A stretch of DNA of 14,621 bases from Oscillospiraceae bacterium (GTDB lineage Bacteria; Bacillota_A; Clostridia; Oscillospirales; Oscillospiraceae), in assembly GCA_017936985.1 (NCBI GenBank), contig JAGBEM010000087.1:1-14621 (forward strand), read 5' to 3'. Below are positions 1 to 7,614 of this stretch, piece after piece; the stretch's first letter is position 1, and each line of letters begins with the position of its first letter. Below the pieces are notes generated by a model, which saw only the letters and a list, made by a program, of their open reading frames with translations, ran no database searches and had not been told where the DNA came from. The translations under genes and the position numbers were made by a program.

Positions 1-196
1 CAAGCGCCGCACTGCTGAAGTCGTTGCTGACAACGTCTACTTCGGCGATAGCAAGCGCAGCAACGATGGCACTGCCTATGGCAACAGCTACGCTGCTCCC
101 GCGGCTCCGGCTTACGGCGGCGGTTATTCCGCTCCGGCTGCTCCCGCATCCGATTTTGCGATGCTGGACGATGACGACGCACAGCTGCCTTTCTAA
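1..196 (+). CDS. ssb: Single-stranded DNA-binding protein SSB, C-terminal part (5' end outside window)
   Basis: Only the last 64 codons are present; base 1 is the end of a codon and the stop is TAA at 194-196. The visible part starts with the end of the OB-fold region (about residues KRRTAEVVADNVYFG), continues into a low-complexity Ala/Pro/Gly/Tyr linker, and ends in the acidic tip DDDDAQLPF. Such a tip is the hallmark of bacterial SSB and is the docking site for replication and repair proteins such as PriA, RecO and RecG. SSB coats single-stranded DNA during replication, recombination and repair. rpsR follows 38 nt downstream with no terminator or promoter between, as in the rpsF-ssb-rpsR operon of many Firmicutes, so the two are very probably cotranscribed. 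The OB domain itself cannot be checked here. Confidence 0.95.
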   Translation, partial: KRRTAEVVADNVYFGDSKRSNDGTAYGNSYAAPAAPAYGGGYSAPAAPASDFAMLDDDDAQLPF

Positions 197-234
197 CTGA
201 ACTTTTCTGCTAAACTTACAAGGAGGTAATCATC

Positions 235-471
235 ATGGCTAACGAACAGCGTGTTCGCCCCCGCAAGCGCAAGAAGGTTTGCGCATTCTGCGTGGATAAG
301 GTGACCAGCATCGATTACAAGGACACTGCAAAGCTCCGCCGTTACCTGTCCGAGCGCGGCAAGATCCTGCCCCGCCGTACCACCGGTACCTGCGCAGCTC
401 ACCAGCGTGACCTGACCAGCGCCATCAAGCGCGCCCGTCAGATCGCTCTGCTGCCCTACGTTGCTGAGTAA
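235..471 (+). CDS. rpsR: 30S ribosomal protein S18 (zinc-ribbon C+ type)
   Basis: A 78-residue protein of normal S18 length, preceded by a strong AGGAGG at 221-226 with 8 nt before the ATG. S18 binds the 30S platform next to S6. The basic N-terminus (RVRPRKRKK), the CAFC motif and the C-terminal pattern [12 protein letters not shown]...[14 protein letters not shown] are characteristic. Four possible zinc ligands are seen: C16, C19, C53 and H56. This makes it the C+ (zinc-binding) form rather than the cysteine-free paralogue that some bacteria use under zinc starvation. It is the last gene of the ssb operon and is followed at once by a palindromic terminator. Confidence 0.97.
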   Translation: MANEQRVRPRKRKKVCAFCVDKVTSIDYKDTAKLRRYLSERGKILPRRTTGTCAAHQRDLTSAIKRARQIALLPYVAE

Positions 472-484
472 TTGACAACATTGT

Positions 485-519
485 ACCCCCGAAGCGATCG
501 CTTCGGGGGTGCTTTTTTA
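485..519 (+). terminator. Rho-independent terminator of ssb-rpsR
   Basis: Positions 485-510 are a perfect 26-bp palindrome (ACCCCCGAAGCGA and its reverse complement) with no unpaired spacer, so the RNA loop must use the central bases. It is followed by GC and a run of six T (513-518). On the minus strand the palindrome is followed by a T-poor stretch, so it is a good terminator for rpsR only. The run of T overlaps the stop codon of the convergent carboxypeptidase gene. Confidence 0.92.
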
Positions 520-1662
520 TGTCTTTGCCATGGCGAATTTTCCCAGAACGGTACGGAAAATATCCCACCAGCTTAAACGGGGCACGGCATCTCTTGCTAC
601 CATGGGCATCTGGGCAATGGTCTGCTCCCCTACCATGACCGTCAATGTGCCAAGGCGCTGACCCTTGCTCACGGGAGCCGCCACCTGCTCTTCCAGCTCT
701 GTCCGTACCAGCACCTGATTGACCTGAGATTTGTCCACAAGCAGCTGCACCGATTCCTGGGGCACTGCAGTCACCGTGTCCGCTGTGCCCAGCTTTACAG
801 GCACCGTCAGTTCCTGCACCTCCGGCTTTACCAAAGCGAAATTGGCAAAGCCATAATCCAGCAGCTGCTTACAGGCGCCAAACCGGTCCTGGGAGGTTTC
901 GCAGCCCATGACCACCGCCACCAAGGCTAATCCGTCCCGTTGTGCCGTTGCCGACAGGCAGTAACCGGCAGAAGACGTGAAGCCCGTCTTCAGCCCCGTT
1001 GCTCCGGGATAAAAACGCACCAGCTTGTTGGTGTTGGAAAGGCCAAATTCCCCGTTGCGCACCGTATCCATCCAGATAGTGGTAAACTTTTGGATGTCCG
1101 GATGGTTTTTCATCAGTTCCCGGCTCATCAGAGCGATGTCATAGGCAGAGGTCAGATGCTCTTTGGCGTTTTCGTCATCATCAAGCCCCGTGCAGTTGAC
1201 AAAGTGGGTATCGTTCATCCCCAATTCTGCGGCACGCTGGTTCATCATCTGCACAAAAGCCGCTTCGCTGCCGGCAATATGCTCCGCCATGGCGCAAGCG
1301 CAGTCGTTGGCAGAGGATACAGCGATGGATTTGATCATGTCCGTCACGCTCATGCTCTCGCCTACTTTTAAGTATATCTGGCTGCCACCCTTGGCAGCTG
1401 CCGCTTCTGAAGCGATAACGGTATCGTTCCAGCCGATCTTGCCGGAGTCGATGGCCTCCATGATCAGCAGCATGGTCATGACTTTCGTGACGCTGGCCGG
1501 GGCCAGACGCTCGTGGGCGTTCTGCTCGTACAGCACCGTCCCTGTGGCAATATCCATCAACAGGGCGCTTTTCCCTTTGATCTGCATATCCACCGCCCCG
1601 GCTGTTACCGGGAATATGGACAAAAGCAGGCAGACTGCCAGTATGATCCCCATCCGTTTCAT
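517..1662 (-). CDS. Secreted D-alanyl-D-alanine carboxypeptidase (peptidase S11, PBP5/DacF-like)
   Basis: This 381-residue protein removes the terminal D-Ala from peptidoglycan pentapeptides outside the membrane. Residues 1-23 form a signal peptide (MKR, hydrophobic core, then TAGA cleavage region). All three penicillin-binding motifs are present: S57-V-T-K60 with Ser57 as nucleophile, S117-A-N119, and K225-T-G227. From about residue 275 a beta-rich PBP5 C-terminal domain follows, and the end (PRLSWWDIFRTVLGKFAMAKT) reads as an amphipathic membrane-anchoring helix. ATG at 1660-1662 is preceded by GGAGG with a suitable gap. It lies 85 nt behind csoR on the same strand, but a terminator separates them; I did not find a convincing promoter for it. 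Whether it is the vegetative DacA or sporulation DacF paralogue cannot be told from sequence alone. Confidence 0.93.
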   Translation of the reverse strand: MKRMGIILAVCLLLSIFPVTAGAVDMQIKGKSALLMDIATGTVLYEQNAHERLAPASVTKVMTMLLIMEAIDSGKIGWNDTVIASEAAAAKGGSQIYLKVGESMSVTDMIKSIAVSSANDCACAMAEHIAGSEAAFVQMMNQRAAELGMNDTHFVNCTGLDDDENAKEHLTSAYDIALMSRELMKNHPDIQKFTTIWMDTVRNGEFGLSNTNKLVRFYPGATGLKTGFTSSAGYCLSATAQRDGLALVAVVMGCETSQDRFGACKQLLDYGFANFALVKPEVQELTVPVKLGTADTVTAVPQESVQLLVDKSQVNQVLVRTELEEQVAAPVSKGQRLGTLTVMVGEQTIAQMPMVARDAVPRLSWWDIFRTVLGKFAMAKT

Positions 1663-1722
1663 ATCCGATCCCTCCGTTTTTCAGGTGGTACAGCCTATGT
1701 GCCTTGTCCGGCGGATAGAACG

Positions 1723-1747
1723 AAAAAAGGAGCTGCTATGCAGCCCC
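1723..1747 (-). terminator. Terminator downstream of csoR
   Basis: On the minus strand, immediately after the csoR stop codon, an 8-bp stem (1740-1747 with 1729-1736, one G-U pair) and a 3-nt loop are followed by six T (1723-1728). This probably ends the csoR transcript before the carboxypeptidase gene, at least partly. Confidence 0.8.
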
Positions 1748-2080
1748 TTACTTCATGAATTTGTCAATGGCCTGGCAAAGGTCGTCGATAGAATCTGTGT
1801 CGCCGGCGGCGACAGCATCCACGATGCAGTGGCGCATATGATCCTGCAGGATCACCTTGCCCGTATTATCCAGTGCGCTGCGAACAGCCGCCAGCTGCAC
1901 CAGGACATCGGAGCAGTCATAGCCTTCCTCCACCATGCGCTTCACCTTTTCCAGGTGACCGATGGCTCTGGCCAGGCGGTTGATGACCGCTTTCTGGTTT
2001 TCATGGACATGGCCGTGGCTATGGGCGATGCCGTGTTCATGCATATAGGCGTGGTCGTGTTCGTGGTGATGGTCTGCCAT
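1748..2080 (-). CDS. csoR: CsoR/DUF156-family metal-responsive repressor with His-rich N-terminus
   Basis: A 110-residue all-alpha repressor of the CsoR/RcnR/FrmR family, whose members release operator DNA when they bind Cu(I), Ni/Co or other signals. With the start used here the candidate ligands are C56, H81 and C85. Their spacing (25, then 4) equals the Cys36-His61-Cys65 Cu(I) site of Mycobacterium tuberculosis CsoR, as I recall it, so copper is the best guess. Residues 3-26 hold 11 histidines, an extension not required for the fold. I chose ATG 2080 because AGGGGGG lies 7 nt upstream; the longer start at 2104 would sit on the promoter's own start point. It is divergent from trmB and has a promoter and a possible operator just upstream. 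No copper ATPase or chaperone gene is nearby, so its targets besides itself are unknown. Nickel or zinc sensing cannot be excluded. Confidence 0.87.
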   Translation of the reverse strand: MADHHHEHDHAYMHEHGIAHSHGHVHENQKAVINRLARAIGHLEKVKRMVEEGYDCSDVLVQLAAVRSALDNTGKVILQDHMRHCIVDAVAAGDTDSIDDLCQAIDKFMK

Positions 2081-2112
2081 GGCTTGTCCCCCCTTTTCTC
2101 TCATTTGGTTGC

Positions 2113-2141
2113 ATTATACCCCAAAAGATGACACCGTGCAA
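2113..2141 (-). promoter_or_regulatory. SigA-type promoter of csoR
   Basis: Read on the minus strand: -35 TTGCAC (2136-2141), 17-bp spacer, -10 TATAAT (2113-2118). The expected start point falls near 2105, just before or within the codon of the longer possible csoR start, which supports the shorter start at 2080. Confidence 0.83.
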
Positions 2142-2158
2142 GCCCATAGGGGGGATAT
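2141..2158. promoter_or_regulatory. Putative CsoR operator in the csoR-trmB divergent region
   Basis: The stretch AGCCCATAGGGGGGATAT is a GC-rich pseudo-palindrome (CCC-ATA-GGG core flanked by AT), the style of site bound by CsoR repressors. It abuts the csoR -35 box and lies 14 bp upstream of the trmB -35. Position and pattern support autoregulation; binding is inferred. Confidence 0.5.
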
Positions 2159-2171
2159 TTTACAAAATGTT

Positions 2172-2200
2172 TTGACTGCGGAGTGCCTATCTGTTATAAT
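2172..2200 (+). promoter_or_regulatory. SigA-type promoter of trmB-mnmG
   Basis: TTGACT (2172-2177), 17-bp spacer, TATAAT (2195-2200). The expected start is near 2207, giving a leader of about 36 nt to the chosen trmB ATG. Confidence 0.88.
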
Positions 2201-2242
2201 GATTCGGAAATATGACAAATGCCCTTTACGGAGGATATGGAT

Positions 2243-2929
2243 ATGAGAATGCGTAAAATGAAAAATTTGGAGCCCCGGATGGAGCGGTGTGCCGCTCTGC
2301 GGATCGCCGAGCCTGCCGCTATGAAGGGCACTTGGCGCGATCTGAAGCCGGGCTGCACCGCACTGTGGGTGGAAGTTGGCTGCGGCAAGGGTAAATTCAC
2401 CGCCGAGACTGCCCAAGCCAATCCCGATGTGCTGCTGATCGCTGTGGAGCGCTGCCGGGAGGCCATGGTGGTGGCTATGGAAAAGGCAAAGGAAATGGGT
2501 CTTACCAATGTGTTTTACATTGACATGGATGTAGCCAATATGGAAGATATCTTCGCTGCCGGCGAGATCGACCGGCTGTTCATCAACTTCCCCGACCCCT
2601 GGCCCCGGAAGAAGAACGCCAAGCGCCGGCTGACCCATCGGGGTTTCCTGGACAAGTATTGCCGGGTAGTCCGGCAGGGCGGCGAATTCCACTTCAAGAC
2701 CGACAACGCTCCCCTGTTCGAGTTCAGCGTGGAGGAATTTGCAGCCTGCGGACTGGAAGTAAAGAATCTGACCCGGAATCTTCACGAAAACGGCATTGTA
2801 GGCATCATGACCGGATACGAAGAAAAGTTCCACGCACTGGGCACTCCCATCAATCGCTGTGAAGTGGTGTGCAAGCCTTTCGTTCTGCCTTCGGAAGAAA
2901 AGAAGCAAACTGCGGAGGAAGAAGCATGA
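2243..2929 (+). CDS. trmB: tRNA (guanine-N7-)-methyltransferase
   Basis: TrmB methylates N7 of G46 in the variable loop of many tRNAs using S-adenosylmethionine. The 228-residue product has the SAM-binding motif [10 protein letters not shown] (about 43-52), the acidic strand end AVER (67-70), and the TrmB signature [16 protein letters not shown] (115-130) followed by FHFKTDN (149-155). The ATG at 2243 is chosen because GGAGG (2230-2234) lies 8 nt upstream and because family members start MRMRK-KNLEPR; in-frame ATGs at 2219 and 2237 are too early or too close to the Shine-Dalgarno. The stop overlaps the mnmG start by ATGA, so the two tRNA-modifying enzymes are coupled in translation. The Glu-rich tail (218-228) is lineage-specific. 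Confidence 0.96.
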   Translation: MRMRKMKNLEPRMERCAALRIAEPAAMKGTWRDLKPGCTALWVEVGCGKGKFTAETAQANPDVLLIAVERCREAMVVAMEKAKEMGLTNVFYIDMDVANMEDIFAAGEIDRLFINFPDPWPRKKNAKRRLTHRGFLDKYCRVVRQGGEFHFKTDNAPLFEFSVEEFAACGLEVKNLTRNLHENGIVGIMTGYEEKFHALGTPINRCEVVCKPFVLPSEEKKQTAEEEA

Positions 2930-4794
2930 CCTACCCGGCGGGAAAATGTGATGTAGCCGTGATCGGTGCCGGTCACGCAGGCATCGAAGCAGCGCTGGCC
3001 GCTGCCCGGCTGGGACTGCACACCATTCTGTTTACCATCAATCTGGATGCAGTGGGCAATATGCCCTGCAACCCTGCCATTGGCGGCACCGGCAAAGGTC
3101 ATCTGGTGCGAGAGCTGGATGCCTTGGGCGGCGAAATGGGTGTTGCCGCAGACAAGGCCTGCATCCAGTACCGGATGCTAAACCGGGGCAAAGGCCCGGC
3201 GGTCCACTCTCTGCGCGCCCAGGCTGACCGGCGGAAATACCAGCAGGTGATGAAGCACACCCTGGAAATGCAGGAAAATCTGGAGCTGAAGCAGGCCCAG
3301 ATCACCGAGATTTTGACAGAAAATGACACCGTCACCGGCATTGTGACTCAATTGGGCGCGGTGTATGATGCCAAAGCGGTCATCATCGCCACCGGCACAT
3401 ACTTAGACAGCACTTGCATCACCGGCGAAGTGGTTTTGTCCTCCGGCCCGGACGGAATGCACCCCTCCATCGGCCTTGCAGATAACCTGCGCAAGCTGGG
3501 ACTGCCCCTGCGCCGGTTCAAGACCGGCACACCGCCCCGGATCAACCGCCGCAGTATCGATTTTTCCCAGATGGAGCTGCAGCCCGGCGACGAAAAGGCA
3601 GAACCCTTTTCTTTCCGCACAAAAGAAAAGCCTTACAACAGCGCGGTATGCTATCTAACCTACACCAACGAAAAGACCCATGAGATCATCCGGGCGAATC
3701 TGCACCGCAGCCCTATGTATGACGGCACCATCTCCGGTGTAGGCCCCCGGTACTGCCCCAGTATTGAAACCAAAATCGTCCGTTTTGCGGACAAGAACCG
3801 CCATCAGCTGTTCATTGAGCCTTGCGGACTGGACACGGAAGAAATGTATATCCAAGGCTTCTCCTCTTCCCTGCCGGAAGATGTGCAGCTGCAGATGATG
3901 CGCACAGTTCCCGGTCTGGAGAACGCAGAAATGATGCGCCCGGCCTATGCCATCGAATACGAGTGCATCGACCCCACCGCACTGCTTCCCACACTGGAGA
4001 CAAAGCAGATCTCCGGTCTTTACGGTGCAGGACAGTTCAACGGCACTTCCGGCTACGAAGAAGCCGCCGCCCAGGGTCTCATCGCCGGTATCAATGCGGC
4101 ACTGAAATTGCAGGGCAAACGCCCTTTGATCCTGACCCGGGATACCAGTTATATTGGAACGCTGATCGACGATCTGGTGACCAAGGGCACGGAAGAGCCA
4201 TATCGGATCATGACCTCCCGCAGCGAATATCGGCTGCTCCACCGGCAGGACAATGCCGATCAGCGGCTGTGCGCCATTGGCGCGTCAGTTGGCTTGGTAA
4301 GCCCGGAACGGCTGGCAGCTGTGGAAGAAAAATATGCCGCTGTCAAACGGGAATGTAACCGCCTGGAAAGCACCGGCATTGCCGCCAACGAGGCGCTGAA
4401 CGCCATGCTCGCAGAAAAAGAGTCCGCGCCGGTCACAAACTCAGCACGGCTTGCAGATCTGCTGCGCCGTCCCCAGGTCAGCTATGCTGACATTGCGCCC
4501 TTCGATCCAAACCGCCCTGTACTGCCGGAAAGCGTAACGGAAGAAGTTGAGATCCAGATCAAGTATGCCGGCTATCTGGCCCGACAGCAAAAGCAGGTGG
4601 AGGAATTCAAAAAGGAAGAATCCCGGCTGCTGCCTGAAGATATTGACTATGCATCTATCCAGGGACTGCGGTTGGAAGCCCGGGATAAGCTATCCCAGAT
4701 CCGCCCTATGTCTATCGGCCAGGCAGGTCGCATTTCCGGCGTCAGCCCCAGTGACATTGCGGTGCTGCTGATCTGGCTGGAACAGAACACTTGA
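2926..4794 (+). CDS. mnmG: tRNA uridine-5-carboxymethylaminomethyl modification enzyme MnmG (GidA)
   Basis: MnmG is the FAD/NADH-dependent partner of MnmE; together they install the (carboxymethyl)aminomethyl group at U34 of tRNAs that read split codon boxes. The 622-residue protein is full length. Seen are the dinucleotide-binding motif GAGHAG (14-19), [25 protein letters not shown] (from 48), FKTGTPPRI (198-206), RYCPSIE (275-281) and the C-terminal MnmE/tRNA-binding region ending [27 protein letters not shown]. The two conserved redox-type cysteines (C48 and C277) are both present. ATG 2926 overlaps the trmB stop, with GGAGG about 8 nt upstream; an upstream in-frame start at 2869 inside trmB is not needed. 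Neither mnmE nor rsmG, the usual neighbours, is in the window. The stop codon lies within the -35 box of the thiT promoter. Confidence 0.97.
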   Translation: MTYPAGKCDVAVIGAGHAGIEAALAAARLGLHTILFTINLDAVGNMPCNPAIGGTGKGHLVRELDALGGEMGVAADKACIQYRMLNRGKGPAVHSLRAQADRRKYQQVMKHTLEMQENLELKQAQITEILTENDTVTGIVTQLGAVYDAKAVIIATGTYLDSTCITGEVVLSSGPDGMHPSIGLADNLRKLGLPLRRFKTGTPPRINRRSIDFSQMELQPGDEKAEPFSFRTKEKPYNSAVCYLTYTNEKTHEIIRANLHRSPMYDGTISGVGPRYCPSIETKIVRFADKNRHQLFIEPCGLDTEEMYIQGFSSSLPEDVQLQMMRTVPGLENAEMMRPAYAIEYECIDPTALLPTLETKQISGLYGAGQFNGTSGYEEAAAQGLIAGINAALKLQGKRPLILTRDTSYIGTLIDDLVTKGTEEPYRIMTSRSEYRLLHRQDNADQRLCAIGASVGLVSPERLAAVEEKYAAVKRECNRLESTGIAANEALNAMLAEKESAPVTNSARLADLLRRPQVSYADIAPFDPNRPVLPESVTEEVEIQIKYAGYLARQQKQVEEFKKEESRLLPEDIDYASIQGLRLEARDKLSQIRPMSIGQAGRISGVSPSDIAVLLIWLEQNT

Positions 4795-4818
4795 CATTTT
4801 TCGCCTGCTTGATATAAT
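4791..4818 (+). promoter_or_regulatory. SigA-type promoter of the thiT riboswitch transcript
   Basis: TTGACA (4791-4796), 16-bp spacer, TATAAT (4813-4818). The -35 box contains the mnmG stop codon (4792-4794). The expected start near 4825 puts about 17 nt before the TPP aptamer. Confidence 0.85.
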
Positions 4819-4841
4819 AATTTCAATCGCAGAACAACATA

Positions 4842-4935
4842 AGTCTTCGGGGAGCCGGACGTGACCGGCTGAGAGGAAGCTGACGCCGCTTCGACCCGTG
4901 AACCTGATACGGTCAGTACCGTCGGAGGGAAAGAT
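4842..4935 (+). promoter_or_regulatory. TPP riboswitch (THI element) aptamer
   Basis: The conserved THI-box parts appear in order: CGGGGAGCC (4849-4856), CTGAGAGG (4869-4876), ACCCGTGAACCTGAT (4894-4908) and GGAGGGAAAGATG (from 4924). Stem P2 forms from AGCCGG (4853-4858) with CCGGCT (4865-4870); an extra GAAGC/GCTTC stem (4876-4880 with 4888-4892) matches the optional P3a arm. ACGG/CCGT (4909-4912, 4919-4922) closes the P4/P5 side. TPP binding is expected to switch off downstream expression, which fits a thiamine transporter gene. The outer P1 stem is short. Confidence 0.95.
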
Positions 4936-4955
4936 GCACATATGGGATACCTTTC

Positions 4956-5001
4956 GTATCGCATTGCACCTGGACGGTTGCAATGCGATACATTATTTTT
5001 T
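4956..5001 (+). terminator. Riboswitch-controlled attenuator upstream of thiT
   Basis: A perfect 13-bp stem (4956-4968 with 4979-4991), a 10-nt loop, then ATTATTTTTT ending at 5001, directly before the thiT ribosome-binding site. Its 5' arm could pair instead with the aptamer: CGTATCG (4955-4961) is complementary to TGATACG (4905-4911, one G-U pair), and a local GATAC (4946-4950) offers a second competing partner. TPP would hold 4905-4911 in the aptamer and free the terminator. The pairing scheme is inferred. Confidence 0.87.
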
Positions 5002-5013
5002 GGAGGTAACCCT

Positions 5014-5658
5014 ATGTCAACAAAAACCAAGCGATTAACAGAAAGCGCAATGCTGCTGGCAGTAGCCATCATCCTGGAACTGCTCAGCAAAACCTTCATC
5101 CCCGAAATGACCTTTGGCGGCCAGCTTACCATCGTCAGTATGTTGCCGGTAGTGCTGATCTCCTACCGCCACGGCCTGAAATGGGGTTTTCTGGCATCTG
5201 TCACCTATGCCCTCATCGAAATGGTCATTGGTGCCGGTACCATCTCTGCCGCCTTCCTACCGAGTTCCGATTCCTATATGGGTACCAGCGCACTGCTGAT
5301 GGTCCTTCTGGACTATTTGGTCGCTTACACTCTGCTGGGTCTTGGCGGCATCTTCCGCAACCGGATCAAAAATTCCGGTATCTCCCTGATGTGCGGCAGC
5401 CTGGTGGCGCTGGGCGCGCGGTATCTGGCCCACATCGCCTCTGGCTACATTCTGTATGCCAGCTGGGCAGAGTGGTTCTTTACCCAGGACGGCTTCCCTG
5501 CCTGGGGTGCACAGCTGGTGGAAAGCCTGAATCCCACCGTTTTGGGACTGGTGTATTCTGTGGTATATAACGGTATGTACATGATTCCCGAGATGATCTT
5601 CACTGCCATTGCCGCAGTGCTCATCGCAAGACCCCAGATCGTAAGCAAGGTCGATTGA
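5014..5658 (+). CDS. thiT: ECF-type thiamine transporter substrate-binding subunit ThiT
   Basis: A 214-residue integral membrane protein with about six hydrophobic segments, the S component of an energy-coupling-factor transporter for thiamine. It needs the shared EcfA/EcfA'/EcfT module, which is not in this window. Features typical of the ThiT/YuaJ family are an early AxxxA pattern (A12-A16) on the helix that contacts EcfT, GGQLTIVSMLPVVLISYRHG (35-54), the ARYLAHIASGYILYASWAEW region (135-154) carrying His140 and Trp151, and YNGMYMIPE (185-193) with Asn186, where thiamine ligands lie in the family. ATG 5014 follows GGAGG at 5002-5006. Control by the TPP riboswitch just upstream independently supports the substrate call. 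An in-frame ATG at 4942 would read through the attenuator and is not likely. Confidence 0.95.
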   Translation: MSTKTKRLTESAMLLAVAIILELLSKTFIPEMTFGGQLTIVSMLPVVLISYRHGLKWGFLASVTYALIEMVIGAGTISAAFLPSSDSYMGTSALLMVLLDYLVAYTLLGLGGIFRNRIKNSGISLMCGSLVALGARYLAHIASGYILYASWAEWFFTQDGFPAWGAQLVESLNPTVLGLVYSVVYNGMYMIPEMIFTAIAAVLIARPQIVSKVD

Positions 5659-5681
5659 GGCTCCAATTTTCAGTATTACAA

Positions 5682-5712
5682 AAAACGGACGTGCGGAATG
5701 CACGTCCGTTTT
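5682..5712. terminator. Bidirectional terminator between thiT and the ABC exporter genes
   Basis: A 13-bp perfect stem (5682-5694 with 5700-5712, core ACGGACGTGC) and a 5-nt loop. T-rich tracts follow in both directions: TTTTGTT on the plus strand and TTTTTTGTAAT on the minus strand. It lies between convergent genes and can serve both. Confidence 0.92.
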
Positions 5713-5721
5713 GTTCATGAT

Positions 5722-7614
5722 TTAGCCTTTTTCCAGCTGCTGTTTGGTAAACTGCAGGGTATAAAGGTGATAGTAGCGGCCCTTCTGATGCAGAAGCTCC
5801 TGGTGGTTGCCCTGCTCGATGATCTGGCCGTGGGACAGCAGGATGATGTTGTCCGCGTGCTGGATGGTGGAAAGCCGGTGGGCAACGATCAGCATGGTGC
5901 CGATGTTTTTCATCTTTTCCAGAGAGTCCTGGATCAGAATTTCCGTTTCCGTATCGATGTTAGCAGTGGCTTCGTCCAGAATCATGACGCTGGGCTTGTG
6001 TAGGATGGTTCTGGCAAAGCTCAAAAGCTGCCGCTGACCGGCGGAGAAGTTGTTGCCACGCTCCCGAACAGGCTCGTCCAGTCCTTTTTCCAGCTTGTTG
6101 ATGAAGGAGTCAGCGTTGACATACCGGCAGGCCTGCCAGACATCCTCGTCGGTCACATCTTCCTTACGCAGTACGATGTTGCTGCGAATATCGCCGGAGA
6201 ACAGGAACACATCCTGAAGCATCTGACCAAAATGCTTTCGCAGAGAAGCGATCTTGATCTTTTTGATGTCGATGCCGTCAATCAGGATCTGACCCTTTTG
6301 GATGTCGTAATTGCGGCAGATCAGGCTGAGGATCGTGGTCTTACCGGAGCCGGTGGAACCTACAAATGCCACCGTCTGCTTGGGGTCAATGTGGAAGGAA
6401 ACGCCCTTGAGCACCCATTCATCGGGCTTGTAGGCAAACCAGACATCCTTAAACTCGATCTCGCCACGGATCTCGTCCAGCTCCATAGCATCGGGCTCGT
6501 CCACCACTTCCGGAACCATGTCCAGAATGGTGAAGATCTTCTCAGCAGAAGCAAAGGAGCGCTGCAGCATATCAAACTGCTCTGCCAGGGTCTGGATAGG
6601 GTTAAAGAACCGGGAAATATAACCGTAGAAGATGGTAACGATCTCACTGGTGATAGTCTGCCCCAGGAAGCTGGTATCCTGAATATAGCCCTTTGCACCG
6701 AAATAGAACAGGCACATCTGGGAGGAAATAAACAGCATATAGACCATGGGGCGGAAGATACCGAAGACGAACATCCGGTTATACTTGGCTTTCTTCAGCT
6801 TGTTGCTCCGAACAATAAAGTCCTGCATTTTGGCATCTTCCTGGTTAAAGATCTGGGTGATCTTGATACCGGAAAGATTCTCAGACAGGTAGGTGTTGAT
6901 GTCGGTGGTGGCGTTGCTGACCTGCCGGTGAACCCGGCGGGAGAACTGCCGGAAAATAATGGTGAACAGCACCACAAAGGGTACAAAGCACAGCACCACC
7001 AGTGTCAGCATATAGTTGACAAGCAGCATGGCTGCCAGGATGCCCACGATGACCATGGAGTTTTTGGCCAGGGTCACAATGATGTTGGTAAACATGAAGC
7101 TGATGGCGTTGGGGTCATTGGTGACACGGGTCACCAGCTTGCCCACAGGAATGTTGTTCAGCTGTTCGTGGCTCAGCTTTTCAATGTGGGTAAATACATC
7201 CAGCCGGATCTGGGACAGGATCTTCTGACCGGTCTTCTGCAGGATCATCGCCTGCAGGTAGGTGCAGATCAGAGAAACGATCAAAATGCTGGCATAAACG
7301 ATCACAAAGGTATAAAGTTGGCTGAGCTGGAAATTCTCCTGCTTCAGCAGATTCTGGATGGCGCCCATCAGCAGAGGAGAGGCCAATTCATAGCCGATGG
7401 AGAACAGCATGATGATGAACACCATGATGAAATTCTTTACATAAGGACGGGCATAACGAAGCAGTCGTCCGATGATCTCACGGTCGGACATATTCCGATC
7501 CCGGTCCGTCATGTCCTCCTTATGGCGCTTGAGGATAGCGAATGCTACCAGAAACAGGGTGGAAAACACGCCAATGATAGCACCGACGATCAAAAGAGGC
7601 AGATACTCATGCAT
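5722..7614 (-). CDS. Heterodimeric ABC exporter half-transporter, catalytic-Glu subunit (permease-ATPase)
   Basis: This 630-residue protein fuses a type I exporter membrane domain to an ATPase domain. An extra N-terminal hydrophobic segment (about 5-28) precedes a charged stretch and the usual six membrane helices (about 60-345). The ATPase has Walker A GSTGSGKTT (419-427), Q467, a deviating signature FSAGQ (523-527) in place of LSGGQ, Walker B with catalytic Glu548 (ILDEAT) and H-loop His579. The partner protein has the reverse pattern. ATG 7614 has GGAGG 8 nt upstream and overlaps the partner's stop by 8 nt, so the two are translationally coupled. It ends at a bidirectional terminator. The family exports drugs, peptides or lipids; the substrate is not readable from sequence. 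Confidence 0.93.
   Translation of the reverse strand: MHEYLPLLIVGAIIGVFSTLFLVAFAILKRHKEDMTDRDRNMSDREIIGRLLRYARPYVKNFIMVFIIMLFSIGYELASPLLMGAIQNLLKQENFQLSQLYTFVIVYASILIVSLICTYLQAMILQKTGQKILSQIRLDVFTHIEKLSHEQLNNIPVGKLVTRVTNDPNAISFMFTNIIVTLAKNSMVIVGILAAMLLVNYMLTLVVLCFVPFVVLFTIIFRQFSRRVHRQVSNATTDINTYLSENLSGIKITQIFNQEDAKMQDFIVRSNKLKKAKYNRMFVFGIFRPMVYMLFISSQMCLFYFGAKGYIQDTSFLGQTITSEIVTIFYGYISRFFNPIQTLAEQFDMLQRSFASAEKIFTILDMVPEVVDEPDAMELDEIRGEIEFKDVWFAYKPDEWVLKGVSFHIDPKQTVAFVGSTGSGKTTILSLICRNYDIQKGQILIDGIDIKKIKIASLRKHFGQMLQDVFLFSGDIRSNIVLRKEDVTDEDVWQACRYVNADSFINKLEKGLDEPVRERGNNFSAGQRQLLSFARTILHKPSVMILDEATANIDTETEILIQDSLEKMKNIGTMLIVAHRLSTIQHADNIILLSHGQIIEQGNHQELLHQKGRYYHLYTLQFTKQQLEKG

Noticed and set aside
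485..510. Palindrome with GCGATCGC core considered as a HIP1-type or protein-binding repeat
   Set aside because: It is followed by a T tract right after rpsR and is fully explained as a terminator; no second copy was seen in the window.
1163..2131. Plus-strand frame of 322 codons across the carboxypeptidase and csoR
   Set aside because: It is a shadow of two well-supported minus-strand genes and crosses their terminator and start regions; no recognisable domain.
4942..5013. Upstream in-frame ATG giving thiT a 24-residue extension
   Set aside because: It would be translated through the attenuator hairpin; the nearby GGAGGGA is part of the conserved TPP aptamer, and ATG 5014 has a proper ribosome-binding site and a family-like N-terminus.
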